Assembly (NCBI GenBank): GCA_017457105.1
Contig: JAFTIA010000017.1
Span: forward strand, 1 to 49,521
DNA from: Lentisphaeria bacterium
GTDB lineage: Bacteria; Verrucomicrobiota; Lentisphaeria; Victivallales; Victivallaceae
DNA: 49,521 nucleotides
Reading direction: 5' to 3'
The position numbers and the translations under genes are program-made. Positions 24,754 through 32,511 of the stretch are shown piece after piece. Positions within the stretch are counted from its first letter, which is position 1. Every line of letters begins with the position of its first letter. The notes under the pieces were generated by a model. That model saw only the letters and a program-made list of their open reading frames with translations, was not told the origin of the DNA and ran no database searches.

Positions 24754-25377
24754 TCAATCTTTATCTTTATCTTTATCTTTTTTCCGGCTTTTCTTTTTCT
24801 CTTTTTTCTTATCTGCTTTTTTGTCTTTTTTCTTTTTGCTTTTGAGTTTTTCCAGTTTTTTATCTAACTTTTTCTGGTCTTTGGAAACTTTTTCGATAAA
24901 ACTTTGCAGATCGGCGTTTTCTTCAAGCCCCATTTTCTTTTGGGCATCTGCAATCGCCTGGGCAAAGTCCATGACTGTGCGGCGTTTGGGGGTGCCGAGC
25001 ACTTTTTTATCCGGACTTACAATGATATACCGGGGGACGCCGCCGGAGGTGAAATATTTTCTGGAGGAACACTCCCGGATATCTTTGGCTGTTTGTGAAT
25101 CCGGGTCCGCTTTTCTCGGTTGATGCAGATACAGAAAAACGGCGTGTTTCTGGAGAGTTTTGTTAAAATCTTTGTCTGTAACAACTGTTCTATGCAGCAT
25201 CCGGCAGGGGCCGCACCATTCCGGCCCGGAGACCAGGATCAGGATCGGCAGATTTTGCTGTTCTGCCTTTGCTTCCGCTTCTGCAAGACTTGTAAGCCAC
25301 CCGCGGGGAGCATCATCCGCAGTTGCCATACTGAATACCAAGCAAAGAACAGAAAAAACGGACATCAATTTTTTCAT
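24754..25377 (-). CDS. Exported thioredoxin-like protein with a Lys/Asp-rich tail
   Basis: A 207-residue protein. The leader MKKLMSVFSVLCLVFSMATA is an export signal probably cleaved before DDAP. The thioredoxin fold follows with active-site C55-G-P-C58 (EWCGPC) and a GGVPRYIIV stretch holding the expected cis-proline. From about residue 163 the chain becomes an almost pure Lys-rich helix ending in KDKDKDKD, which thioredoxins normally lack. It probably acts on disulfides outside the cytoplasm; the tail may bind a polyanion or another protein. AAGGGGAT precedes the ATG. It is third in the operon after Mrp and the C_GCAxxG_C_C gene. Confidence 0.85.
   Translation of the reverse strand: MKKLMSVFSVLCLVFSMATADDAPRGWLTSLAEAEAKAEQQNLPILILVSGPEWCGPCRMLHRTVVTDKDFNKTLQKHAVFLYLHQPRKADPDSQTAKDIRECSSRKYFTSGGVPRYIIVSPDKKVLGTPKRRTVMDFAQAIADAQKKMGLEENADLQSFIEKVSKDQKKLDKKLEKLKSKKKKDKKADKKKEKKKSRKKDKDKDKD
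24755..24780. repeat. Hexanucleotide microsatellite in the thioredoxin-like gene
   Basis: The unit ATCTTT repeats four times in tandem and encodes the KDKDKDKD end of the protein on the minus strand. Such a tract can change length by slippage in steps of two residues without shifting the frame. Confidence 0.8.
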
Positions 25378-25418
25378 GCAATCCCCTTTGTTTTTGCACT
25401 GTTTTTATGAGATATTTT

Positions 25419-25733
25419 TCAAAGATCTTTTACCAGTTTTTCTGCCAGTTCCACACATTCTGCACAGGAAAAACCTGTGCCGGACTTGATTTCTCTGCAA
25501 TAGAGAGAGCCTGCCCGTGCCTGAAACGCTTCCCGGGCGGCCTCTTGCTTTTCTTCCGGAAGCAGCTGCAGCGCGGCGTAAAGTGCCCCGCACAACCCTT
25601 CCGGGGCTCTGCCGCCGCCCATGGCGGCAAAATCAGAAGTCAAATCCTCCCTGCCGGCACCTGCGGCAACGGATTGAGCGCAGTTGTACCGGCGGGGGAC
25701 TTCCGCAAAAAATTCAGAAGCACTTTTGCTCAT
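25419..25733 (-). CDS. C_GCAxxG_C_C-family small cysteine protein
   Basis: A 104-residue protein matching the C_GCAxxG_C_C pattern: an early YNCAQSV, a central GLCGALYAALQ in place of GCAxxG, and a cysteine-rich end (YC..., SCAEC). Members are small, often found in anaerobes near redox or Fe-S proteins, and their biochemical role is not settled; the conserved cysteines suggest metal or cluster binding. Its ATG overlaps the mrp stop by four bases (ATGA), so it depends on mrp translation. Longer open sequence upstream in the same frame lies entirely inside mrp and has no similarity. Confidence 0.8.
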   Translation of the reverse strand: MSKSASEFFAEVPRRYNCAQSVAAGAGREDLTSDFAAMGGGRAPEGLCGALYAALQLLPEEKQEAAREAFQARAGSLYCREIKSGTGFSCAECVELAEKLVKDL

Positions 25734-26590
25734 GCGTTTTTGTCCATTTCTTCCAGAATGCCAGCCGCGGCGGCACGGAAAGCATCGGAGGCAGGGCTGT
25801 TTCCGGAGGAGAAGGGATTCCCTGCATCCCCGCCAGCACAGATGGCCGGATCGATGGGGAGCTTGCCCAAAAAGCGGACCCCGTATTTTTCCGCCAGCAT
25901 TTCCCCTGCGCCGGAAGCAAAGATCTGGGTGATTTCGCCGCATTTGGGGCAGACAAAACCGCTCATATTTTCCAGAAGTCCTGCGATGGGGAAGTTCAGC
26001 TGTTTGCAGAAATTGATGGAGCGGGAAACGTCCGAAGCGGAAACTTTCTGCGGCGTAGTCACGATCACTGCCGCCGCACCTTTGCCTGCCACCGTCTGGC
26101 AGACCGTCAGGGGTTCATCGCCGGTTCCGGGCGGGCAGTCAATCACAAGCACATCCAGATCCCCCCACGCCACATCGGTGATCAGCTGGCGGATCACACC
26201 GATCTTGACCGGGCCGCGCCAGACCACCGGAGCATCGTCCGAATCCAGCATAAAGCCGATGGAGATCACTTTGACTCCATTGGCATCTGCGGGGATGATT
26301 TTTTCATTTTCGTCCACTTCGGGGCGGACATCTTCCACGCCGAGCATCCGGGGGATGCTGGGACCATGGACGTCAATATCCAGCAGACCCACTTTTCTGC
26401 CGGAACGGGCGAGGGTGTATGCCAGATTGGCGGCAACGGTACTTTTGCCCACACCGCCTTTGCCGGACATGACCACCAGTTTTTTTCCGATACGGCCCAG
26501 CACTTCATTCAGGGCGCATTCTTCTTTTTCCCTGCTGCCGCAGCTGGCACAATTTCCGGAACAGCTTCCGGAACTGCTGCATTCACTCAT
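25730..26590 (-). CDS. Mrp/NBP35-family Fe-S cluster carrier ATPase
   Basis: A 286-residue P-loop ATPase. The Walker A motif is the deviant GKGGVGKST of the MinD/Mrp group, with DCPPGTGDE as switch and FVCPKCGE containing the CXXC pair that binds a bridging 4Fe-4S cluster. A short cysteine-rich N terminus (SECSSSGSCSGNCASC) resembles the NBP35-type cluster site. It would deliver Fe-S clusters in the cytosol, useful to the hydrogenase and radical SAM proteins of this organism. The ATG at 26590 has AGGAG upstream. It heads the operon with the C_GCAxxG_C_C and thioredoxin-like genes. Confidence 0.93.
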   Translation of the reverse strand: MSECSSSGSCSGNCASCGSREKEECALNEVLGRIGKKLVVMSGKGGVGKSTVAANLAYTLARSGRKVGLLDIDVHGPSIPRMLGVEDVRPEVDENEKIIPADANGVKVISIGFMLDSDDAPVVWRGPVKIGVIRQLITDVAWGDLDVLVIDCPPGTGDEPLTVCQTVAGKGAAAVIVTTPQKVSASDVSRSINFCKQLNFPIAGLLENMSGFVCPKCGEITQIFASGAGEMLAEKYGVRFLGKLPIDPAICAGGDAGNPFSSGNSPASDAFRAAAAGILEEMDKNA

Positions 26591-26634
26591 GATATTCTCT
26601 CCTGTGTTTGAATGTTGCAATTATACTCTATGAA

Positions 26635-26661
26635 ATATACCGCAAAAATGAAAAAGTTCAA
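26635..26661 (-). promoter_or_regulatory. Promoter of the mrp operon, TTGAAC and TATATT
   Basis: On the minus strand TTGAAC (26656-26661) and TATATT (about 26635-26640) are separated by 15-16 bases, upstream of the mrp start. Confidence 0.45.
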
Positions 26662-26714
26662 TCTGTTTTGGGGGAGAGTATCGACTGTTTTTTCTGATTA
26701 TAAGCGTTTTTCTG

Positions 26715-26744
26715 TTCGCAAAATAAGGTTTATGGTGCTATATT
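26715..26744 (+). promoter_or_regulatory. Promoter of the amidohydrolase triplet, TGC-TATATT
   Basis: TATATT (26739-26744) is preceded by TGC as an extended -10 element; a weaker TTCGCA (26715-26720) lies 18 bases upstream. The same nine-base TGCTATATT occurs before the pseudopilins and before the lipoprotein-priA pair. Confidence 0.5.
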
Positions 26745-26780
26745 GATGGGCAGTTTCAACACTTCAATCAGGAGTTTACT

Positions 26781-27638
26781 ATGCAGGACCTTCACATTCA
26801 TGTATTTCCGGGGCGGAAGGATTCTCCCGCTGAATTTGTGGACAAGACCCGTGCCGCCGGAGTGACCGGCGGGGCCGTATTGGGGATGTATCCGGAAACT
26901 TTCGGGAAGGAAAATGAGGATCAGCGCTGGCAGGCGCGGTTGGATTATGTTCTGGATTTTTGCAGTCAGGCACCGGGATTCCGTCCCATGTTCTGGATCG
27001 ATCCTCTGGCGGAAGATGCGTTGGAACAGGTGCAGACTGCTGTGGAAAAAGGGATCGCAGGCTTCAAGGTGATCTGCAATTACTTCTACCCGAAAGAAGG
27101 TTTGAAAATTTATCAGGCCATCGCCGAAACCGGTTTGCCGCTAATGTTCCATTCCGGGGTGCTGTATAACGAACAGCCGTCTTCCGGCTACAATCAGCCC
27201 ATGAGTGTTGAATTTCTGATGGAGGTGAAGGGGCTGCGTTTCTCTTTGGCTCATATCAGTTGGCCGTGGTGTGCGGAGCTGGTGTCGCTTTTCGGGAAAC
27301 TGAATTATCTGGATGAATGTGCTCCGGAAGGCCGGAGCCAGATGTATTATGATATTACGCCGGGTACGCCGCCCATTTTCCGGGAGGAAGCTCTGCGCCG
27401 GATCTATATGACCGGGCTGCGGGTGAAGCACCGGGTGCTGTGGGGAACGGATTGCCTTGCCAATGATTACAATGTGGAATATGCCAGATACTGGGCCGAT
27501 CTGGACCGGAAAATTTATGATGGTATTTCCGCTGATCCCAACCGTTACCGGGTGGCCGGGCAGGATGAATACGATTATTCCGATATCTGGGAACGGGCGA
27601 TCGACCGCAATTTTGCAGCATTTTTTGGTGAAGAATAA
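26781..27638 (+). CDS. Amidohydrolase-family protein, copy 1 of 3
   Basis: A 285-residue TIM-barrel hydrolase of the amidohydrolase-2 type (COG2159-like). Metal-site elements: HIH in MQDLHIHVFPGRKD (residues 5-7), His in LMFHSGVLY, His in SLAHISWPW and Asp in VLWGTDC. In relatives these hold one or two divalent metals for hydrolysis or decarboxylation of small acids, lactones or amides; the substrate here is unknown. The ATG follows AGGAG. It is the first of three tandem paralogues separated by 23 and 26 bases, and the most diverged (FPGRKDSPAEF against HPGRKD.PE.F in the others). Confidence 0.88.
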   Translation: MQDLHIHVFPGRKDSPAEFVDKTRAAGVTGGAVLGMYPETFGKENEDQRWQARLDYVLDFCSQAPGFRPMFWIDPLAEDALEQVQTAVEKGIAGFKVICNYFYPKEGLKIYQAIAETGLPLMFHSGVLYNEQPSSGYNQPMSVEFLMEVKGLRFSLAHISWPWCAELVSLFGKLNYLDECAPEGRSQMYYDITPGTPPIFREEALRRIYMTGLRVKHRVLWGTDCLANDYNVEYARYWADLDRKIYDGISADPNRYRVAGQDEYDYSDIWERAIDRNFAAFFGEE

Positions 27639-27661
27639 ATATTTGAAAGGTGTGTTTCATT

Positions 27662-28519
27662 ATGCAGGATCTTCATATTCACATGCATCCTGGGCGGAAG
27701 GATCCTCCGGAAACCTTTAAAGAGAAAACCCTTGCCGCCGGGGTGACCGGCGGCGCGGTGTTCAGCATCGTGCCGGAATCCTACCGGGTCGAATCCGGCG
27801 TGGATCAGCGTTGGCAGGCACGGGCGGAACAGATCTTGGAATTCTGCAGCCGGGCGCCGGGGTTCCGGCCGGTATTTTTCATTGATCCAACTGTTTCGGA
27901 TGCGATTGAACAGGTACATGCCATTGCGGAAATGGGGATCGCCGGCTTCAAGGTGATTTGCAATCACTTTTATCCGGTTGACGGGTTGAAGACCTATCAG
28001 GCCATCGCCGAAACCGGTTTGCCGCTGATTTTTCACTCCGGCGTACTGTATAATAAACAGCCGTCATCGGATTACAACCGGCCCATGAGTTATGAATTTC
28101 TGATGGATGTGAAGGGATTGCGTTTCTCTCTGGCACACGTCAGCTGGCCGTGGAGCGCAGAACTGGTGGCATTGTTCGGCAAACTCAATTATCTGGATCA
28201 GAAAGCTCCGGAAGGCCGGAGCCGGATGTATTTTGATATTACGCCGGGTACGCCGCCCATTTTCCGGCGGGATGCTCTGCGCTGGATGTATATGTGCGGT
28301 TTTAACATGAAGCACCGTGTACTGTGGGGGACGGATTGCCGCAGTAATTTTGATCCGGAATACGCCAAATTCTGGGCATCCCTGGATAAAAAGATCATGG
28401 CGGAAATTGCCGCAGATCCCAATATTTACCGGGTCCCCGGGCAGGATCTCTATGATTATTCCGATATCTGGGAACTTGCTACGGAAAAGAATTTTGACGA
28501 TTTTTTCGGTAAAAAATAA
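27662..28519 (+). CDS. Amidohydrolase-family protein, copy 2 of 3
   Basis: A 285-residue paralogue of its neighbours. The HIHMHPGRKD metal motif is at residues 5-14, followed by FKVICNHFYP, LIFHSGVLYN, SLAHVSWPWSAELVALFGKLNYL and VLWGTDC. The end repeats the triplet's shared YDYSDIWELATEKNFD. The start at 27662 is preferred because AAAGGTG precedes it; an ATG four codons earlier adds only MCFI. Metal ligands match copies 1 and 3, so all three look active; differences gather around the barrel openings, suggesting different substrates rather than dosage alone. Confidence 0.88.
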   Translation: MQDLHIHMHPGRKDPPETFKEKTLAAGVTGGAVFSIVPESYRVESGVDQRWQARAEQILEFCSRAPGFRPVFFIDPTVSDAIEQVHAIAEMGIAGFKVICNHFYPVDGLKTYQAIAETGLPLIFHSGVLYNKQPSSDYNRPMSYEFLMDVKGLRFSLAHVSWPWSAELVALFGKLNYLDQKAPEGRSRMYFDITPGTPPIFRRDALRWMYMCGFNMKHRVLWGTDCRSNFDPEYAKFWASLDKKIMAEIAADPNIYRVPGQDLYDYSDIWELATEKNFDDFFGKK

Positions 28520-28545
28520 GTACAGCCAAAAGAAGGAGCAGGATC

Positions 28546-29412
28546 ATGCTGGATCTTCATATTCATATGCACCCCGGTCGGAAGGATACGCCGGAAGTCT
28601 TTAAGGAAAAAACCATGGCGGCCGGGGTGACCGGCGGGGCCGTTTTCGGATTGCATCCGGAAGGGTATCAGGTGGAATCCAACGAGGATCAGCGTTGGCA
28701 GGCCCGTGCAGAACAGATCATGGAATTCTGCAGCCGGGCACCGGGGTTCCGGCCGGTTTTCTGGATCGACCCCACCGATGCGGATGCGGTGGAGCAGGTG
28801 TACGGCACTGCGGAAATGGGCGTGGCCGGTTATAAAGTGATCTGCAACCACTTTTTCCCGGTGGATGGCCTGAAAGCATATCAGGCTATGGCGGAAGTGG
28901 ACTTGCCGTTGATGTTCCATTCCGGCGTGCTGTATGATCAGAAGGTGTCATCGGATTACAATCGGCCGATGAGTTTTGAATTTCTGATGGATGTAAAGGA
29001 TCTGCGTTATTCTCTGGCGCACATCAGTTGGCCGTGGAGTGCGGAACTGGTGGCTTTGTTCGGTAAACTCAACTGTCTGGCGGAACGGTATGCGGAAAAC
29101 CGAGGCGCGATGTATTTTGATATTACTCCGGGCACGCCGCCCATCTACCGCCGGGAAGCCATGCGGTGGATCTATATGATCGGGACCAAAGTAAAACACC
29201 GGGTGTTGTGGGGGACAGATTGCGAAGCCAATGATTACAAGACCGATTATGCTCTGTACTGGGCGAAATTGGACCGGGAGATCATGGAAGAGATTTCCGC
29301 CGATCCCAACGCCTACCGGGTATCCGGTCAGGAGGAATATGATTATTCCGATATCTGGGAACTTGCCACGGAAAAGAATTTTGATCCTTTCTTCGGCAAG
29401 CCGCTGAAATAA
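28546..29412 (+). CDS. Amidohydrolase-family protein, copy 3 of 3
   Basis: A 288-residue paralogue, closer to copy 2 than to copy 1 (shared HIHMHPGRKD, FCSRAPGFRPVF, WPWSAELVALFGKL, DIWELATEKNFD). Metal-site His in LMFHSGVLYD and SLAHISWPW and the Asp in VLWGTDC are kept. Where copies 1 and 2 have APEGRS before MYYDITPGTPP or its equivalent, this copy has RYAENRG. GAAGGAG precedes the ATG. It ends the triplet; the transcript probably stops at the hairpin at 29433. Confidence 0.88.
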   Translation: MLDLHIHMHPGRKDTPEVFKEKTMAAGVTGGAVFGLHPEGYQVESNEDQRWQARAEQIMEFCSRAPGFRPVFWIDPTDADAVEQVYGTAEMGVAGYKVICNHFFPVDGLKAYQAMAEVDLPLMFHSGVLYDQKVSSDYNRPMSFEFLMDVKDLRYSLAHISWPWSAELVALFGKLNCLAERYAENRGAMYFDITPGTPPIYRREAMRWIYMIGTKVKHRVLWGTDCEANDYKTDYALYWAKLDREIMEEISADPNAYRVSGQEEYDYSDIWELATEKNFDPFFGKPLK

Positions 29413-29432
29413 AACGTCCGGTATTTTCAGAC

Positions 29433-29480
29433 ATCCGGAACGGGGACGATCACTGATCTTTGCTGTTCCGGATTTTTTTG
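29433..29480 (+). terminator. Terminator of the amidohydrolase operon
   Basis: ATCCGGAAC (29433-29441) pairs with GTTCCGGAT (29465-29473), followed by a T run. The long loop contains the stop codon of the convergent channel gene, so the element overlaps that gene's end. Confidence 0.6.
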
Positions 29481-30145
29481 CGGTAACGGCGGTAGAGGAA
29501 AAATGCCGTTTTTCCGCCGGATACCGGCAGCCGGACTTTGTAATGCACTGCCAGCAGACGGATGCCGGTCACAAATGCCATGACAAGCAGGAACATCCAG
29601 AAGAAGGGAATGAGTCCGGTCTGGGCAAGGGCCAGATACAACCCTGCTCCCAGAATGGAGGCTGTAGCGTAAAAGTCACTGGTAAGAACCACGGGGATCC
29701 GGCAGGACATGATGTCACGGATCACCCCGCCCCCCACGGCTGTGATGACCCCGCTCAAAAGGATGCCGGGGATGGATAACCCCAGTTCCACCCCTTTGGC
29801 CGCGCCGATGGCGGTGAATACCCCCAGCCCGAATGCGTCAAAGATCTGGATCAGATCCCGCCCCCGGCGTACGAGAGGGGAGAGGAAAAAGACGATCAAG
29901 CCGGTCAGAATACAGACCACAAGGTAGATCCCGTGACGGAACGCTGTTACCGGAACATTGCCGATAAGCATATCCCGGACCATGCCGCCGCCCACTCCGA
30001 CGGTGCAGGCAAACACGATCACGCCCAGCAGGTCCAGTTTCAGCCGGGCCCCCCGGATGCCGCCGGTGATGGCAAAGATCACGGTTCCGATCATGTCAAA
30101 AAGATAGATCACATGGGTCTGAAAGACCGGATCTGTAAAACGCAT
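29450..30145 (-). CDS. TRIC/YicG-type membrane protein (UPF0126)
   Basis: A 231-residue membrane protein with about seven helices and the two-repeat structure of bacterial TRIC-type cation channels: the first repeat has IGTVIFAITGGIRGARLKLD and VGVGGGMVRDMLIG, the second VFTAIGAAKGVELG and AVGGGVIRDIM. The GGG.(V)RD pairs line the pore in known structures. It probably conducts monovalent cations across the inner membrane. GGAGG precedes the ATG. It is convergent with the amidohydrolase triplet and divergent from the gene at 30314, with no functional link seen. Confidence 0.9.
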   Translation of the reverse strand: MRFTDPVFQTHVIYLFDMIGTVIFAITGGIRGARLKLDLLGVIVFACTVGVGGGMVRDMLIGNVPVTAFRHGIYLVVCILTGLIVFFLSPLVRRGRDLIQIFDAFGLGVFTAIGAAKGVELGLSIPGILLSGVITAVGGGVIRDIMSCRIPVVLTSDFYATASILGAGLYLALAQTGLIPFFWMFLLVMAFVTGIRLLAVHYKVRLPVSGGKTAFFLYRRYRKKIRNSKDQ

Positions 30146-30242
30146 ATTTCCTCCGTTGTTGACGATGCTAAATATAATCTCCCATTCAATATTTTACAAG
30201 GGCAGTATAATATTTTAAACAAAACTATTCTGTATTTTTCTC

Positions 30243-30270
30243 TTGAAAATCCGTCGGTCTGATTTATATT
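30243..30270 (+). promoter_or_regulatory. Promoter TTGAAA-16-TATATT
   Basis: TTGAAA (30243-30248), 16 bases, TATATT (30265-30270). The expected start near 30277 leaves a leader of about 35 bases before the uncharacterised gene and the C26 hydrolase. Confidence 0.6.
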
Positions 30271-30313
30271 ACAACCATCAATCAGCTTACAAAGTTTTGG
30301 AATGGAGAAGAAA

Positions 30314-30934
30314 GTGGATCCTTTGAGTGTATCTTTTGCTGCCGGGCAGTGGAGTCAGGACGATTTTGATATTGTGAAATCCCCCCGTTTTGACGGTGTT
30401 GGCTCTTTTATTCAGGAGAGCGACCATATCGTCAACGCTGTTCCGGGGGAGGCGACGGAGGCGGAATTGCTTTCCTGCCCTGCGGCTTATTGTGCCATGC
30501 TTCACAGGAAAATGTTGAACGGCAATGTGATCATTTCTTCCCGTATGTCTTTTGATCACCGCATGGCGCCGTTGATCGTTATCGCTCCGGAAATGGGGCG
30601 GAGTGCCGACGGCCGCTATCCGGAATTGCGGGAACATTACGAAGTTGTGCTGTATGATGAAGGGTTGAATGTCTGGCATCACCGGTATGCTGATGGCAAA
30701 CCCTCCTGGTACCGTCTGGCATATATGACCGACCGCTTTGCCGCAAAAACGGTTTACGATTTGCAAACGGAGATCCAGATGACTGCCAAAGGCCCGCAGT
30801 TGACTGTCCGTTGCGAGGGTCGTCAGTTCGGCTGTGCCCTGCCTTTCCATTTTACCGGAAAGAATTTCATTGCCGGGATCATCGCCTGTGAAGGCGTGAA
30901 CCGCTTTTATGATTACCGGGTGCAGGGGTTGTAA
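30314..30934 (+). CDS. Uncharacterised protein, beta-sandwich-like (perhaps DUF1961-related)
   Basis: A product of 206 residues (210 if read from the ATG at 30302). There is no signal peptide or membrane segment. It is rich in beta-strands and aromatic residues (HYEVVLYDEGLNVWHHRYADGK, ending NRFYDYRVQGL), a look shared with concanavalin-like jelly rolls and possibly with DUF1961 proteins found near glycan-degrading genes; that link is from memory. The GTG at 30314 is chosen because GGAGAAG stands just upstream, whereas the ATG at 30302 has no ribosome site and would place that motif inside the gene. It is co-transcribed with the next gene 3 bases on. Confidence 0.65.
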   Translation: MDPLSVSFAAGQWSQDDFDIVKSPRFDGVGSFIQESDHIVNAVPGEATEAELLSCPAAYCAMLHRKMLNGNVIISSRMSFDHRMAPLIVIAPEMGRSADGRYPELREHYEVVLYDEGLNVWHHRYADGKPSWYRLAYMTDRFAAKTVYDLQTEIQMTAKGPQLTVRCEGRQFGCALPFHFTGKNFIAGIIACEGVNRFYDYRVQGL

Positions 30935-30937
30935 AAA

Positions 30938-31648
30938 ATGAAAAAACGCCCTTTGATCGCAGTCAGTCCTTCCTGGGATGCCGGTGAGCGGCGGATCCAG
31001 CTTCTGGAATCCTACATGGATGCACTTGTCCGCAACGGGGCACTGCCGGTTTTGCCGCCTTTCGGGGACTTTCCGGAGGTGCTGGATGATTTTATCGACC
31101 GGTGCGATGGCTTGATGGTAACCGGCGGGGAAGATATCGACCCGGCTTTTTACGGTGCAGAGACGCATCCTGCATGCGGCCCCACCGTGCCGGAACGGGA
31201 TCCTCTTGATAAGCATTTGTATCTCCGGGCTCTGGAGCGCAACAAGCCTGTTCTGGGGATCTGCCGGGGGATCCAGCTGATGAATGTTGCTCTCGGGGGG
31301 ACGCTGTATCAGGATATCCCGTCTGAATGGGAAACGACAATCAAACACCGGATGGACCGCCCTTTCACCCGGACGGAACATGCTGTTGATGTTCTTCCCG
31401 GAACGCCTCTTGCTGAACTGGTGAAAAAGGATACTTTGCTGGTAAACAGTATCCATCACCAGTGCATCAAAGATCTTGGTACAGGGTATGAAGTTATGGC
31501 AAAGGCTCCGGACGGGATCATCGAAGCCGTCTGGCACCCCGGTTACCGTTATGTCCGGGCGGTACAGTGGCACCCGGAACGGCTGTTGGATGTCACGCCG
31601 GAAAGCGACCTGATTTTTCAGGACTTCATCAACGCCTGTTCCTGCTGA
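30938..31648 (+). CDS. Class-I glutamine amidotransferase-like hydrolase (peptidase C26, PuuD-type)
   Basis: A 236-residue cytosolic hydrolase. The nucleophilic Cys is in LGICRGIQLMN, the catalytic His and Glu in VQWHPE, and DGLMVTGGEDIDPAFYG is typical of the gamma-glutamyl-gamma-aminobutyrate hydrolase branch. PuuD cleaves gamma-Glu-GABA in putrescine breakdown; relatives cleave other gamma-glutamyl amides, so the precise substrate is open. AGGGG precedes the ATG. Together with the class III aminotransferase at 8221 it might serve GABA or polyamine use, but the two are far apart. It ends 6 bases before the convergent AraC gene. Confidence 0.9.
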   Translation: MKKRPLIAVSPSWDAGERRIQLLESYMDALVRNGALPVLPPFGDFPEVLDDFIDRCDGLMVTGGEDIDPAFYGAETHPACGPTVPERDPLDKHLYLRALERNKPVLGICRGIQLMNVALGGTLYQDIPSEWETTIKHRMDRPFTRTEHAVDVLPGTPLAELVKKDTLLVNSIHHQCIKDLGTGYEVMAKAPDGIIEAVWHPGYRYVRAVQWHPERLLDVTPESDLIFQDFINACSC

Positions 31649-31654
31649 TCCGGG

Positions 31655-32506
31655 TCACTGTTTCCGGAAATCTCCCGGCGATTTATTGTAGGTATTTTTG
31701 AAGATCTTGCAGAAATAGGAGGGATCGTTGTATCCGCAGGCGGCGGCGATTTCTTTAATACGCCAGTGGGTGCTTTGAAGCATCCGGAGTGCCGCCCGCA
31801 TCCGCAGATCCGTTACAAATTTTCCGGGTGTCATGCCGGAGGCCTCCTCAAACAGCCGGGTGAAATGCCATCTGCTGTATCCGGTGATTTCTGCCAGCGT
31901 TTCCACATCCAGCGTTTCCGCCAGATGGTTGAGGCAATGCTGGCGGACATCCTGCACGATTTGGGTGGACCCCGTTTTTTCCCGGTGGGCGGCTACCACT
32001 TCAGACAACAATTCAGTCATAAATTCATAAGCCAGTGCCGATGCCCGGAAGGCATCCATTTTGCGGCATTCCCGGAAGATTTTTTCAGCCATCTTCAGGA
32101 CTTTGGAATGGGGCTGGTGCGTAAGGATGGGGCCGTTATTCAGCCGGCGGCACTCCAGTGCCATGCGCAGGATCTCCCGCCCGTTCAGTGATACAAAGGA
32201 TATATCCCAGAAGTCTGACGTTGCCGGGAGGCTGTAACAGTGTTTTTCCGGGACGATAAGAAGCATGGCTTCTCCTGCGTGGAGATCATGGTGTTTGCCG
32301 TTGAATTCCAATTTGCCCGTCCCGCCGGAGGTGTATTGCCAGATCACCATTTCTTTGTCGCCCCGCTTTGTGCCGTCCCAACGGTAATCGTAACTGGTAA
32401 CATGTTCGACCCCGCAATTCACGACCATGGCGTGAAGCGGGACCGGGCGTTCCGGAAAATAGGCAAAACTGAACAGCCGTTCCGGCTGAGGTGTATCCAG
32501 GGGCAT
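31655..32506 (-). CDS. AraC-family transcriptional regulator (second in window)
   Basis: A 283-residue regulator with an N-terminal cupin-like sensor (WQYTSGGTGKLEFNGK, DLHAGEAMLLIVPEKHCYSL) and a C-terminal AraC DNA-binding domain with two helix-turn-helix units (LDVETLAEITGYSRWHFTRLF, IKEIAAACGYNDPSYFCKIF) and the PGDFRKQ-like tail. It follows mraY by 5 bases on the same strand without its own visible promoter or a strong ribosome site, so it appears to be read through from dapA-mraY, an odd place for a sensor of outside signals. Its targets are not apparent. Confidence 0.9.
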   Translation of the reverse strand: MPLDTPQPERLFSFAYFPERPVPLHAMVVNCGVEHVTSYDYRWDGTKRGDKEMVIWQYTSGGTGKLEFNGKHHDLHAGEAMLLIVPEKHCYSLPATSDFWDISFVSLNGREILRMALECRRLNNGPILTHQPHSKVLKMAEKIFRECRKMDAFRASALAYEFMTELLSEVVAAHREKTGSTQIVQDVRQHCLNHLAETLDVETLAEITGYSRWHFTRLFEEASGMTPGKFVTDLRMRAALRMLQSTHWRIKEIAAACGYNDPSYFCKIFKNTYNKSPGDFRKQ

Positions 32507-32511
32507 GGTAT

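Noticed and set aside
24755-24860. Tandem repeats read as a CRISPR-like or regulatory array
   Set aside because: The units are six bases long without spacers and are coding sequence for a Lys/Asp tail.
30302-30313. ATG at 30302 as the start of the uncharacterised gene
   Set aside because: There is no ribosome site before it, and the best ribosome site (GGAGAAG) would be inside the gene; the GTG at 30314 fits better, though this is not certain.
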